50,984 nt of DNA. Origin: JACKII01 sp041687435. GTDB taxonomy: Bacteria; Pseudomonadota; Alphaproteobacteria; Bin95. The first letter of the stretch is position 1, and each line of letters starts with the position of its first letter. This document shows positions 25,751 through 34,247 of this stretch, piece after piece. The DNA lies in NCBI GenBank assembly GCA_041687435.1, contig JAWLBX010000025.1, positions 1-50,984 of the forward strand, given 5' to 3'. The notes under the pieces were generated by a model. That model was not told the origin of the DNA, ran no database searches, and was given only the letters and a program-made list of their open reading frames with translations. The translations under genes were made by a program, and so were the position numbers.

Positions 25751-26584
25751 ATGCAACAGCATCATCTCCAATACCCCTGGTTCGGCGAACATCCGACCGT
25801 CGGCTACCGTGCCTATGGCGATGCAAACAACCCTAACGTCCTGATCTGCGTTCACGGCATCTCCCGCAATGCGAGGGATTTCGATACTATCGGCGAGGCC
25901 CTCTCCGACCTTTACTATGTCGTTGCCATAGACATGCCCGGCCGTGGCCGCAGCGACTGGATGGACGACAAGGGCCACTACGGCTACCCGCTCTATGAGA
26001 CGGTGGCGGGGGAGGTCATCGCGATGACTGGTGCGCAACAAGTGGATTGGATCGGCACGTCCATGGGCGGAGTTATTGGCATGCGGATAGCCGCGATGGA
26101 CAATTCGCCGATCCGCAAGCTAGTGCTGAACGACATTGGCCCCTTCATCCCGGCGGAAGGCAGACGCCACAACGGCCACAGCTTCGGTCTCGACAATCGC
26201 TTTGCCTCGGAAGACGAAGGCATAAACTGGATACGGGAAAACCGAACAGCCTTCGGACCCTTCACCGACGCCGAATGGCAGAAGTTCGGCCGCGATTCCC
26301 TGCGCCGGATATCGGACAGGGAATGGGGTCTGGATTACGACCCCGGGCTGGCGGAAACCCGATCCATGGACGATTATAACGCCTGGGACCAGTGGGAGCG
26401 GATTGCCTGCCCGGTGTTGTGCGTCTGGGGTCTCGATTCGGTCCTGCTCAAACCAGACACGGTTGAGCGCATGCGCACAACCGGCCCGAAGGCGCAGGTT
26501 CACGAAGTCCCGGGCGTCGGCCACTGCCCCGGTCTGGTCGATCAGGATCAAATCCAGGCGGTGCGGCGGTTCCTGACGGACTGA
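25751..26584 (+). CDS. Alpha/beta hydrolase
   Basis: The 277-aa protein has LICVHGISRNARDF (oxyanion), IGTSMGGVIGM with nucleophile Ser104, an acidic residue in VWGLDSVLL and a His in GVGHCPGLV. It is like the MhpC/PcaD family of C-C hydrolases and enol-lactonases; the DMPGRGRSDW after strand 4 is typical. The substrate is unknown. The ATG lacks a strong ribosome binding site. It is convergent with tyrA. Confidence 0.85.
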   Translation: MQQHHLQYPWFGEHPTVGYRAYGDANNPNVLICVHGISRNARDFDTIGEALSDLYYVVAIDMPGRGRSDWMDDKGHYGYPLYETVAGEVIAMTGAQQVDWIGTSMGGVIGMRIAAMDNSPIRKLVLNDIGPFIPAEGRRHNGHSFGLDNRFASEDEGINWIRENRTAFGPFTDAEWQKFGRDSLRRISDREWGLDYDPGLAETRSMDDYNAWDQWERIACPVLCVWGLDSVLLKPDTVERMRTTGPKAQVHEVPGVGHCPGLVDQDQIQAVRRFLTD

Positions 26585-26615
26585 CTCCGCATCACTCCCG
26601 GCATCATCGTACGCC

Positions 26616-27503
26616 CTAGGCTTGCTTCGCCTCAATCAACTGGCGGCGGATTTCGCGGGTTTGGCGAATCAGTTTTTCGATCTCCTCCCCCTCACCCCAG
26701 CGGATGGCGCGTTGCAGGCGTGCCAAGTCCTCCTGCATTCGCCCTGCCACTTCCAACAGCGCATCGCGGTTGTTCAGGAAAATATCGCGCCACATGATCG
26801 GGTCGCTTGCTGCAATGCGGGTGAAGTCCCGGAAACCGCTAGCGGAGAACTTGATAACCTCCTGCTGCAGCACGCCTTCCAGGTCACTGGCGGTGCCGCA
26901 GATGGTAAAGGCGATCAGGTGCGGCAGGTGGCTGGTAATGGCCAGCACTTGATCGTGATGGCCCGGTTCCATGATCTCGATCATGGAACCCGCGGAACGC
27001 CATAGGTTCGCTACCTTCTCCACCGCTTCCTCGTCGGTACCGGGCGGCGGTGTCAGAATGCACCACCGGCCTTCGAACAGGTCTGCAAAGCCTGCGTCCG
27101 GGCCGGAATACTCTGTGCCGGCAATAGGGTGGCCAGGCACAAAATGAACGCCATCCGGAATATGCGGGCCCAAATCACGCAGGACCGAGCGCTTGGATGA
27201 GCCGACATCAGTGACGATCATTCCCGGCTTCAGCCCCGGCCGCATGGCCTTGCCGACCGCATCGAACGAGCCGATCGGTGTCGCCACCACGACCAGGTCG
27301 GAGCCCGCCACGGCTTCCGCGGGACTTTCATGCACGCTGTCGGCCAGGCCCAGGTCCAACGCACGCTGCCGATGATCCGGATTGCTGTCACAGATCGCCA
27401 GATGGGACGCTAGATTTTCCCGCCGGATGACATGTGCCAGCGAGGCGCCGATCAGCCCGATGCCGATGATGCAAATACGATTGAACGCCGGTTCCCCGCT
27501 CAT
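26616..27503 (-). CDS. tyrA: Prephenate/arogenate dehydrogenase
   Basis: This 295-aa protein is a TyrA-family dehydrogenase: Rossmann motif GIGLIG (14-19), DVGSSKRSV, and GHPIAGTEYSGPDA, with the catalytic His in that segment, then the helical C-terminal domain that includes LPHLIAFT. It forms 4-hydroxyphenylpyruvate or tyrosine from prephenate or arogenate, NAD(P)-linked. It lacks a chorismate mutase part, which is a separate gene upstream. The ATG overlaps the hisC stop (ATGA), so it is the third gene of the operon. Confidence 0.93.
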   Translation of the reverse strand: MSGEPAFNRICIIGIGLIGASLAHVIRRENLASHLAICDSNPDHRQRALDLGLADSVHESPAEAVAGSDLVVVATPIGSFDAVGKAMRPGLKPGMIVTDVGSSKRSVLRDLGPHIPDGVHFVPGHPIAGTEYSGPDAGFADLFEGRWCILTPPPGTDEEAVEKVANLWRSAGSMIEIMEPGHHDQVLAITSHLPHLIAFTICGTASDLEGVLQQEVIKFSASGFRDFTRIAASDPIMWRDIFLNNRDALLEVAGRMQEDLARLQRAIRWGEGEEIEKLIRQTREIRRQLIEAKQA

Positions 27504-28624
27504 ACTTTTCCCATAGCCTCGCGCCCCATAAACTCACGGAGTGCCGCAATAACCGCCTGATTGTCCTCTTCCAAACCCACAGTGATGCGCAGGCAGTCTG
27601 GCAGGCCATAGCCCGCCATGCGCCGCGGAATGATCCCATGCGCGTTCAAATGCTCGATTGCCGCCGGCGCATCCCGCCCGGTTTCCGTTGGGAACCGGAC
27701 CAGAATGAAATTCCCCTGGCTTGGCGGAACCTCCAGCCCCAGCGAGCGGATTTCTGAGGTAAGCCATGGCAGCCAATGGGCATTGTGGGCACGCGAGCGC
27801 TGCTGATGCGCCGTGTCGTTGATGGCGGCCACGCCCGCGGCCTGGGCCGCGCTGTTGACGTTGAACGGGCCGCGCACCCGGTTCAGCACCTCGGCAACCG
27901 CTTTCGGCGCATAGCACCAGCCAAGCCGCACCGCGGCCAGCCCGTGAATCTTGGAGAAGGTGCGGCACATCACGACATTCTGGTTCTGCCGCACCAAGTC
28001 CGCCGGGTCGCCATAGTCGCTGGCGGTCACGTACTCGACATAGGCTGCATCCAGAACCAGCAGAATATCCTCACGCAAGCGGGCGCGGAAATCGCGCATG
28101 GCGCTCATTGGCAGATAGGTGCCTGTCGGGTTGTTCGGGTTGGCAATGTAGACGATTTTGGTCCGTGGGGTCACCGCCCCCAGCAGCGCATCCACGTCCG
28201 CCGTCAGATCGGTTTCCGGCGCGGCAACAGGCCGGGCGCCGACGCTTTGGGCAATGATCGGATACATGGTGAAGCCATGGGCGGAATAGACGATCTCGTC
28301 ACCGACGCCGGCATAGGCATGGCCCAGCATGGTCAGCAGTTCGTCGGAGCCGGCGCCGCAAACGATCCGGTCCGGTTCCAGCCCCTCAGCCTTCGCAATC
28401 GCCTCGCGCAGCACGCGTGCGGCGCCATCCGGATAGCGCTCCAGCGCCGCCGCGGCATCGATATAGGCCTTGCGTGCCGCATCGCCAGGGCCAAGCGGGT
28501 TCTCGTTGGCCGAAAGCACGATCACGCGGTTGTGCCCGGCAAGGCCGTGCTCGCCTGGCACATAGGGGGCGATACTCATGATACCCGGTTGCGGGGTGAG
28601 AAGGCCGGTCTGATCCGTCGCCAT
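27500..28624 (-). CDS. hisC: Histidinol-phosphate aminotransferase
   Basis: The 374-aa protein is a fold-type I PLP aminotransferase of the HisC family. It has SANENPLGP, YIANPNNPTGTY (162-168), DAAYVEY and the PLP Lys225 in RTFSKIHGLAAVRLGW. Since it lies between chorismate mutase and tyrA it may also transaminate aromatic keto acids, as some HisC do; that is inference. The gene starts 21 bases after the chorismate mutase stop with AGGA upstream. Its last bases overlap tyrA. Confidence 0.93.
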   Translation of the reverse strand: MATDQTGLLTPQPGIMSIAPYVPGEHGLAGHNRVIVLSANENPLGPGDAARKAYIDAAAALERYPDGAARVLREAIAKAEGLEPDRIVCGAGSDELLTMLGHAYAGVGDEIVYSAHGFTMYPIIAQSVGARPVAAPETDLTADVDALLGAVTPRTKIVYIANPNNPTGTYLPMSAMRDFRARLREDILLVLDAAYVEYVTASDYGDPADLVRQNQNVVMCRTFSKIHGLAAVRLGWCYAPKAVAEVLNRVRGPFNVNSAAQAAGVAAINDTAHQQRSRAHNAHWLPWLTSEIRSLGLEVPPSQGNFILVRFPTETGRDAPAAIEHLNAHGIIPRRMAGYGLPDCLRITVGLEEDNQAVIAALREFMGREAMGKV

Positions 28625-28645
28625 GGTCGCTATATCCTGACAGGT

Positions 28646-29479
28646 TTAGGCGAGCGGGACGGCATAGCCGCCCAGCACGCGAACATCGACAATGCCTGGC
28701 GTCGCAGCCAATAAAGCCAGCGCCGGGGAATCGGCCGCAATCAACCCTTCCACCTCCACCCAGGCGTGGCAATCGGCCAGCAGCGGCTCGCTTGCCAGCT
28801 TGAGCCCAGCGGCTTCGACCGCGCCCATCACCGTGGCCGATATGGCTGACGCTTCCAGTGTCAGCCCCAGAATACCACAATCCTGACTGCTCTCATCCGG
28901 CGCGAACGGTGTCAGCACCATTGCCTCGCCAGCCGTGCCAGCCCGAAAAAACGGAAGGCGCGCCACAACCTGCAGCGCGCCTTCGGGTGTTCCGGATTGC
29001 AGCAGGCCGCGCCACCATGCACCGGCACCGGTAGCGGACGGCATGGCGACTACGGCCGCAGCCGCGCCCAGATCGCGCAGGATCGAGAACGCATCGGTAG
29101 CATCGGCAACCGCATGGTATTCCGCACCCAGCCCGAAATGATCCCGAGCCAAATCCCAAACCGCACCGCAGCCACCGGGAACAACGATTCGCTGCACGGC
29201 CTGGATGCGGGTCGCGCCGGACATGATCTCGCGCCAGATGCGCAGCAAACTCGCCGGCGGAAAATCGCCGTTATGATGGCCGAGAAGGGTGCGCAATACC
29301 TCCGCCTCCCGCCCCGGCCGGAAAGGCGGCGTCACCTCGCCGGCGTCGGTTGCGGCTTTTTTTGCACGCAGAACCCCTTGCACGACCTTGGCACGGTCTT
29401 GCAAAAGGTGTTGCATCTCGCGATCGATGCGGTCGATTTCCGCCCGACGGTTGGCAAGATCGGAGGAAGCTTGGGACAT
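28646..29479 (-). CDS. Chorismate mutase with a prephenate-dehydratase-like C-terminal module
   Basis: Residues 1-90 are an AroQ-type chorismate mutase (RRAEIDRIDREMQHLL, Arg29, Lys40, RPGREAEVL), converting chorismate to prephenate. The next roughly 185 residues recall prephenate dehydratase plus an ACT-like end (IVVPGGCGAVWDLARDHFGL, then WVEVEGLIAADSPALALL). The dehydratase TRF motif is absent (the region reads AMVLTPFAPDES), so this part is probably regulatory or degenerate. The ATG at 29479 was chosen because the mutase domain starts there; an in-frame upstream extension was rejected. It is the first gene of an operon with hisC and tyrA and is divergent from metX. Confidence 0.85.
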   Translation of the reverse strand: MSQASSDLANRRAEIDRIDREMQHLLQDRAKVVQGVLRAKKAATDAGEVTPPFRPGREAEVLRTLLGHHNGDFPPASLLRIWREIMSGATRIQAVQRIVVPGGCGAVWDLARDHFGLGAEYHAVADATDAFSILRDLGAAAAVVAMPSATGAGAWWRGLLQSGTPEGALQVVARLPFFRAGTAGEAMVLTPFAPDESSQDCGILGLTLEASAISATVMGAVEAAGLKLASEPLLADCHAWVEVEGLIAADSPALALLAATPGIVDVRVLGGYAVPLA

Positions 29480-29589
29480 TCGGCAACTCTGGACTATAAG
29501 GGGTCTGGCGATGCCGGCCCGAAGACGACCGGATCGGCAGTACTGGCGACTAGACATAAAGCGGCCACGAGCCGAAATCAAAGGCAACA

Positions 29590-30792
29590 TTGGAACAGCC
29601 CACCCACACCCCACCCATTCCGCCCGCCGCGAGCCCGGTGGCCGTCCGCAATGGCGGACAGCCGCTGCCCGGTTACGCACTGCAATTGACCGAAACCAAC
29701 CCGCTGCCATTGGACGGGGGAATCGACCTTTCGCCGGTTACCCTCGCCTACCAAACCTATGGCACCCTGAACGCGGACAAGTCGAACGCGATCCTGGTCT
29801 GCCACGCACTGACCGGCGACCAGTTCCCGGCCGAGTTACACCCGATCACCGGCAAGCCCGGCTGGTGGGAGACGATCATCGGCCCAGGCAAGGTGCTGGA
29901 TACCGACCGTTTCTTCCTGATCTGCGTCAACGTGCTCGGCGGCTGCATGGGCTCGACGGGGCCATCCTCGACCAACCCGGAAACCGGCCAGCCTTATGGT
30001 CTGGCCTTCCCGGTCATCACCATCGGCGACATGGTGCGCGGCTGCATGCGCGTGGTCGATGCGCTGGGCATCGATCAGCTTTTCAGCGTGGTCGGCGGCT
30101 CCATGGGTGGTATGCAGGTTCTGAAAGCGGTAGCGGCCTATCCGGACCGGGTATTCAGCGCCATTCCGATCGCCACGGCGGCCTATCACACCGCGCAGAA
30201 CATCGCCTTTCACGAGGTCGGGCGTCAGGCAATCATGGCAGACCCGGAATGGTGCAACGGCGATTATCTGCTGTATGACAAGATGCCCCGCCGCGGCCTG
30301 GGCGTTGCACGCATGACCGCGCACATCACCTACCTGTCGGAGCCGGCGCTGCACCGAAAGTTCGGGCGGGCACTGCAAAACCGTGACAAGGTAAATTACG
30401 GTTTCGATGCCGATTTCCAGGTGGAGAGCTATCTGCGCCATCAGGGCTCTACCTTCGTCGACCGATTCGATGCCAACTCCTACCTCTACATCACCCGCGC
30501 GATGGATTATTTCGATCTGGTGGCGGAACATGGCGGCGGCTCGCTCGCCAAGGCTTTCCTTGGCGTCCGAACGCGCATGTGCCTTGTCTCCTTCACTAGC
30601 GACTGGCTGTTTCCCACCTCCGAAAGCCGCGCCATCGTGCACGCAATGAACGCGGCCGGCACGCCGGTCAGCTTTGTTGAAGTCGAAACGGACAAGGGGC
30701 ACGACGCCTTCCTGCTGGATGAGCCAGAGATGTTCCGGACGCTGCAAGGCTTCATCGATGGCGCCGCCGCCGCAAGGGGGCTGGCGCGATGA
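29590..30792 (+). CDS. metX: Homoserine O-acyltransferase
   Basis: The 400-aa protein is a MetX-type alpha/beta hydrolase that acylates homoserine, the first methionine-specific step. Motifs are NAILVCHALTGDQ, NVLGGCMGSTGPSS, the nucleophile Ser171 in VVGGSMGGMQ and His371 in DKGHDAFLLD. Whether acetyl- or succinyl-CoA is used cannot be told. The start is TTG with AAAGG upstream; a GTG at residue 18 is an alternative. It overlaps metW (ATGA). No SAM riboswitch was seen before it. Confidence 0.95.
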   Translation: MEQPTHTPPIPPAASPVAVRNGGQPLPGYALQLTETNPLPLDGGIDLSPVTLAYQTYGTLNADKSNAILVCHALTGDQFPAELHPITGKPGWWETIIGPGKVLDTDRFFLICVNVLGGCMGSTGPSSTNPETGQPYGLAFPVITIGDMVRGCMRVVDALGIDQLFSVVGGSMGGMQVLKAVAAYPDRVFSAIPIATAAYHTAQNIAFHEVGRQAIMADPEWCNGDYLLYDKMPRRGLGVARMTAHITYLSEPALHRKFGRALQNRDKVNYGFDADFQVESYLRHQGSTFVDRFDANSYLYITRAMDYFDLVAEHGGGSLAKAFLGVRTRMCLVSFTSDWLFPTSESRAIVHAMNAAGTPVSFVEVETDKGHDAFLLDEPEMFRTLQGFIDGAAAARGLAR

Positions 30793-31412
30793 TCGATCCT
30801 GCTGTCGAAATCCGGCCGGATCTGCAAATCGTGGCCGATTGGATCACTCCGGGCACGCGCGTGCTCGATATCGGTTGCGGTTACGGCGCCTTGCTCGCCT
30901 ATCTGGCGCGAGAGAAGGGCGTCGATGGCCGCGGCATCGAAATCCGGCGGTCAAAGGTCAACAGTTGCGTTGCCATCGGGCTGCCGGTGATCCGGGGCGA
31001 TGCCAACACCGATCTCTCGCTCTATCCGACCGGCAGTTTCGACTACGTGTTGCTGACCCAGACTCTGCAGAATGTGGACGACCCGAAGCATGTGCTGGAG
31101 GAACTGATCCGCATTGGCAGCCGGGCCATCGTCTCCATTCCGAATTTTGGGCACTGGCGCATCCGCCTGTCGCTGCTCCTGAATGGCCGCATGCCGATGA
31201 CGGAGGCGCTGGACGAGCCCTGGTATGAAAGCAAGAACACCCATTTCTGCACCATCCGGGACTTTCTGGCCCTGGCGGATGATATGGGGCTGGCTATCGA
31301 GCAATACGCCGTGCTGAACTCCAAAGGCCGGCAATCCAGCGCCCGCGTGACCAGCCGCTGCGCCAATATCCTGGGCGAGCAGGCCGTGTTCATGCTGCGG
31401 CAAGGATCATAG
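30789..31412 (+). CDS. metW: Methionine biosynthesis protein MetW
   Basis: The 207-aa protein is a methyltransferase-fold MetW with VLDIGCGYGALLAYL (25-39), SFDYVLLTQTLQNVDDP and VSIPNFGHWRIR. It partners MetX in the acylation step of methionine synthesis in many proteobacteria, though its biochemical action is still debated. The start ATG overlaps the metX stop, which supports coupling. Confidence 0.95.
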   Translation: MIDPAVEIRPDLQIVADWITPGTRVLDIGCGYGALLAYLAREKGVDGRGIEIRRSKVNSCVAIGLPVIRGDANTDLSLYPTGSFDYVLLTQTLQNVDDPKHVLEELIRIGSRAIVSIPNFGHWRIRLSLLLNGRMPMTEALDEPWYESKNTHFCTIRDFLALADDMGLAIEQYAVLNSKGRQSSARVTSRCANILGEQAVFMLRQGS

Positions 31413-31437
31413 CCAACCTTGGGTGAAGCCATTTGAT

Positions 31438-31474
31438 GGGCCCCGGATAGCGGCTGCACCGCTATCCGGGGCCC
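31438..31474. terminator. Strong hairpin between convergent metW and DUF35 genes
   Basis: A perfect 16-bp stem (GGGCCCCGGATAGCGG with its complement) with a 5-base loop sits between the stops of metW and the DUF35 gene. It is the longest perfect stem I found. On the plus strand AAAAATT follows it, and on the minus strand there is no T run, so it is not a classical intrinsic terminator in either direction. Confidence 0.55.
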
Positions 31475-31499
31475 AAAAATTCGAATGGGCGGTGGCCCT

Positions 31500-32030
31500 C
31501 TATTCTTGCGGATAGCGCCAGGGCTTTGCCGGCTGTTCCGCATCTTCGTCCAGCGTCCACATCGGCAGGGCGATCTCGTCGCTCACCTTCTTGAACACCA
31601 TGCGCATGCGGCTGCCGATGCCGACCTGCCTGACCAGTTCCGGCGGGGCCATTTCGCCATCCGGCGTTACCAGGTTGCCGGCAACGCGCAGGCCCTCGAA
31701 CTCGCTCGGCTGGCCCTTCTGCGTGTCGAGTTCGACCAGCAGCAGCATGTAGGGCGCCACCGCCTTGAACGCCGGCTGAATGGCGTGGTGCACCTCATTA
31801 TAGGAATACACCGTGCCCTTGCCTTCCACCGGCACCCATTCCGACTCCGCGTCGCCGGTCCAGGGGCAGCGAGTGGTCGGCGGGTAGCGGACCAGGCCGT
31901 TGTTCGGGTTCTTCTGCAGCCGGAACTCACCCTTCGCGCAGAAACCGAAGAAGTCTTTGTTCTCGTGATCCAGGTCGTCGATGGTGAGCGTCATGCCCAG
32001 GTGATCGGCGGTGATTTGAGTCGTTGCCAT
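31500..32030 (-). CDS. OB-fold DUF35 protein, partner of thiolase-like enzyme
   Basis: The 176-aa protein has an N-terminal helix, a degenerate zinc ribbon (NNGLVRYPPTTRCPWTGD, with a single Cys55) and the OB fold (VEGKGTVYSYNEVHHAIQ, MLLLVELDTQKG, MRMVFKKVSDEIALP). It has the same layout as the DUF35 protein at 17417. The ATG at 32030 has AGGGAAC upstream, and a long upstream frame is rejected because it lies in the thiolase gene. It follows the thiolase-like gene by 23 bases. It likely forms a complex with that enzyme on acyl-CoA substrates. Confidence 0.86.
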   Translation of the reverse strand: MATTQITADHLGMTLTIDDLDHENKDFFGFCAKGEFRLQKNPNNGLVRYPPTTRCPWTGDAESEWVPVEGKGTVYSYNEVHHAIQPAFKAVAPYMLLLVELDTQKGQPSEFEGLRVAGNLVTPDGEMAPPELVRQVGIGSRMRMVFKKVSDEIALPMWTLDEDAEQPAKPWRYPQE

Positions 32031-32053
32031 TGTCTTGTTCCCTCGCTCTCGCC

Positions 32054-33322
32054 TCAGCCCTTGACCATGACCATAGCCGAACCGGTGCCCGGCATGGCCC
32101 AGCCGAGATTGGCCGTCACATTCACATCCTTTACCTGCCGGCAGGTGCCGGTGTCGGAATAGTCGTGGGTGTGGATGCGTTTGCCATCCGGCCCGATGGG
32201 GCAAACGTCATCGACCTCACCCCGCAACTGGCGGACGTTCTCGATCACCATGTTGATGCCGTGGGTGTAGCCCTCGCAGAGATGGCCGCCCGCGGTGTTG
32301 TTCGGCCGCTTGCCACCCAGGCGAATGGTGCCGTTGGAGACATAGTCCCCGCCCTCCCCCTTTTTGCAGAAGCCGTAATCTTCCAACTGCAGCATGCTGG
32401 TGAAGGTAAAGGCGTCATAGGCGCCCGTCACGTCCACGTCCTCCGGCCCGAGGCCCGCATTCTTCCACAGAATGTCCTTTGCGTAATGACCAGCCACGGT
32501 GCTGATCGGCCCATGCTGATAGTGCATGTCGATACGCGGCTTGCAGCAACGGCCAACGACCGAGCGAATAAGCGCATGCGGCCCGTCGCGGTGGTCACGG
32601 GCGCGCTCCGCCCGGGTGACGATGATGCAGTTGGCGTTGTCCGTCTCGACACAGCAATCCAACAGATGCAGCGGCTTCACGATGAACCGGCTGGACAGCA
32701 CGTCATCCACGGTCACCGGGGTTTTGTAATAAGCTTTCGGGTTGCGCGCTGCATGCTGCGAATGCGTGACCTTGACCATTGCCACCTGCTCCGGCGTCGT
32801 GCCGTAATCGTACATGTGGCGCATGAAGGTTGGGGCGAACATCTGGCCCGCCGCCTGCCAGCCATAAGCGCGGGAGTGCAACTCGTCGCCCTTCACCGGC
32901 ACGGCCGATCGGGCACCGGTTCCGCCGATCCGCACTTGGCTGAAGCCGTTCATGGAGCGGAAGATTGCCACCGTTTTGCACATGCCGGCCTCGATCACGC
33001 CCATGGCGATACCGATCAGCGCCTCGGTCGAGGAGCCGCCGCCGAACACGTCCATGTAGAAATTGAGGCGGATGCCGAGGTCGCCGGCGATGAACGGCGA
33101 AAATGTGCTGTCACCGCTGGAATAGCTCAGCATGCCGTCAACATCATCGGCGGTCATACCGGCATCCGCCATGGCCTTGGAAATGGCCTCTGTCGCCATG
33201 GAGCGGGTGGTGCGGTTGGAGCCGCGCAGGTAGGCGGTCTCGCCGATGCCGGCGATGGCGTATTTGTCGGCCAAGTGTTTCGGGCTCGACGCGTCAACGT
33301 CGGAGACGCTGGAAAGGGACAT
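32054..33322 (-). CDS. Thiolase-like protein (Ltp2 type)
   Basis: The 422-aa protein belongs to the thiolase superfamily. The nucleophile Cys position is Gly in FGGGSSTEAL (about 93-102), as in the paralogue at 17834. The C-terminal half retains TAGGHLCEGYTHGIN with the catalytic-like His, and SDTGTCRQ. This predicts a lyase or condensing role other than the usual thiolase. It pairs with the DUF35 gene downstream. GAGGAAG precedes the ATG. The genes downstream of the shared promoter are convergent with metW. Confidence 0.86.
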   Translation of the reverse strand: MSLSSVSDVDASSPKHLADKYAIAGIGETAYLRGSNRTTRSMATEAISKAMADAGMTADDVDGMLSYSSGDSTFSPFIAGDLGIRLNFYMDVFGGGSSTEALIGIAMGVIEAGMCKTVAIFRSMNGFSQVRIGGTGARSAVPVKGDELHSRAYGWQAAGQMFAPTFMRHMYDYGTTPEQVAMVKVTHSQHAARNPKAYYKTPVTVDDVLSSRFIVKPLHLLDCCVETDNANCIIVTRAERARDHRDGPHALIRSVVGRCCKPRIDMHYQHGPISTVAGHYAKDILWKNAGLGPEDVDVTGAYDAFTFTSMLQLEDYGFCKKGEGGDYVSNGTIRLGGKRPNNTAGGHLCEGYTHGINMVIENVRQLRGEVDDVCPIGPDGKRIHTHDYSDTGTCRQVKDVNVTANLGWAMPGTGSAMVMVKG

Positions 33323-33378
33323 GGGGCTTCCTCGCTGAATGATTATGGTTGCCGCACATTACGGCATGAGCCTGGCGA

Positions 33379-33407
33379 GGGGGCAAGGGGGAGTTTCCCC
33401 TTCCCCC
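33379..33407 (-). terminator. Hairpin after the DUF3047 gene
   Basis: GGGGG-C-AAGGGG pairs with CCCCTTCCCCC around a 6-base loop, with a one-base bulge. It sits just past the DUF3047 stop and before the thiolase gene. No T tract follows on the minus strand. Confidence 0.45.
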
Positions 33408-33411
33408 GCAG

Positions 33412-34062
33412 TTACGGCAGCAACCGCAGCCGGCTGATCCCCGCCTTGATGCGCGTATCGGTGTCGTCACTGTCCGCCGAAACCGCCAAGCCGACCAGAC
33501 TTTGCACCGGTTCGCCGAAGGCCGCCTCATAATCGGCGGCTAGGTCGGCGCTTTCCTGTTCCGCACCGGTGCGAGCCCCGCGGCGGATGATGGTCCGGCC
33601 GCGCTCGCCCAGATAGGGTGTCGGCAGGATCGCGCCGTTCGGGTGATCGCCACCCCAGACATACATCAGCACCCGTACGTCCGGCTCGTCCAAAAGATCT
33701 TGCAGATCGCTGCCTTGCGCCTGCTCCGCCACGGCTTGCGGCAGAAACACAAAATACAGCGCCAGATTTCGGTCGTCGCCACCCTTGATGGTCAGGTCGG
33801 TCGGCGGCACGCTTTGATCCACCCGCCAGCGCCAAGCCGCATTCTGGCTTCCCCATTGATCTTCGGACAGCCTGGTCCAAAGCATCGAAACGGTCCCATT
33901 GGAACGGACGGTGAGCGCGTCGCCATTCAGACCGAAATCATTGCTGGAGAACAGCGAGAACCGCTGCTCCCGCCACGAATCGCCGAATGCGACCGAGGAG
34001 GCGTGCGCACCGCTAGCCCCGAGCACAAACGCTGCCGCGGCAATGATCGAACAGACTTTCAT
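33412..34062 (-). CDS. DUF3047 secreted protein
   Basis: The 216-aa product has a signal peptide (MKVCSIIAAAAFVLGASG, cleavage near AHA/SSV) and a DUF3047 body (WRWRVDQSVPPTDL, KGGDDRNLALYFVF, VLMYVWGG, GERGRTIIRRGAR, and the ending VSADSDDTDTRIKAGI). DUF3047 has no defined biochemical role and is found in periplasmic or outer envelope proteins. The start at 34062 was chosen because the signal peptide begins there; an ATG at 34110 would give an odd 16-residue extension. It is divergent from the decarboxylase gene. Confidence 0.8.
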   Translation of the reverse strand: MKVCSIIAAAAFVLGASGAHASSVAFGDSWREQRFSLFSSNDFGLNGDALTVRSNGTVSMLWTRLSEDQWGSQNAAWRWRVDQSVPPTDLTIKGGDDRNLALYFVFLPQAVAEQAQGSDLQDLLDEPDVRVLMYVWGGDHPNGAILPTPYLGERGRTIIRRGARTGAEQESADLAADYEAAFGEPVQSLVGLAVSADSDDTDTRIKAGISRLRLLP

Positions 34063-34247
34063 CGAAAAAACATCCCTGAAATCCGTATGTTGCGCGCAAT
34101 GCATAACCACTCAGGTCTACGTCCTCAAATCACAACCGGATCACCCTGGCGTGCGTGCGGCCGTGGGCCGGTTGGCTCTGGTCACAGCGCCTCCGCCGTC
34201 TATGATGCAGGTCAAGAAACCATCCAGCCGACAGCGGAGACGCCCTG

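Noticed and set aside
29480..29589. SAM riboswitch upstream of metX
   Set aside because: I looked for SAM-II and SAM-V-like conserved blocks and found no convincing match in the 110-base gap.
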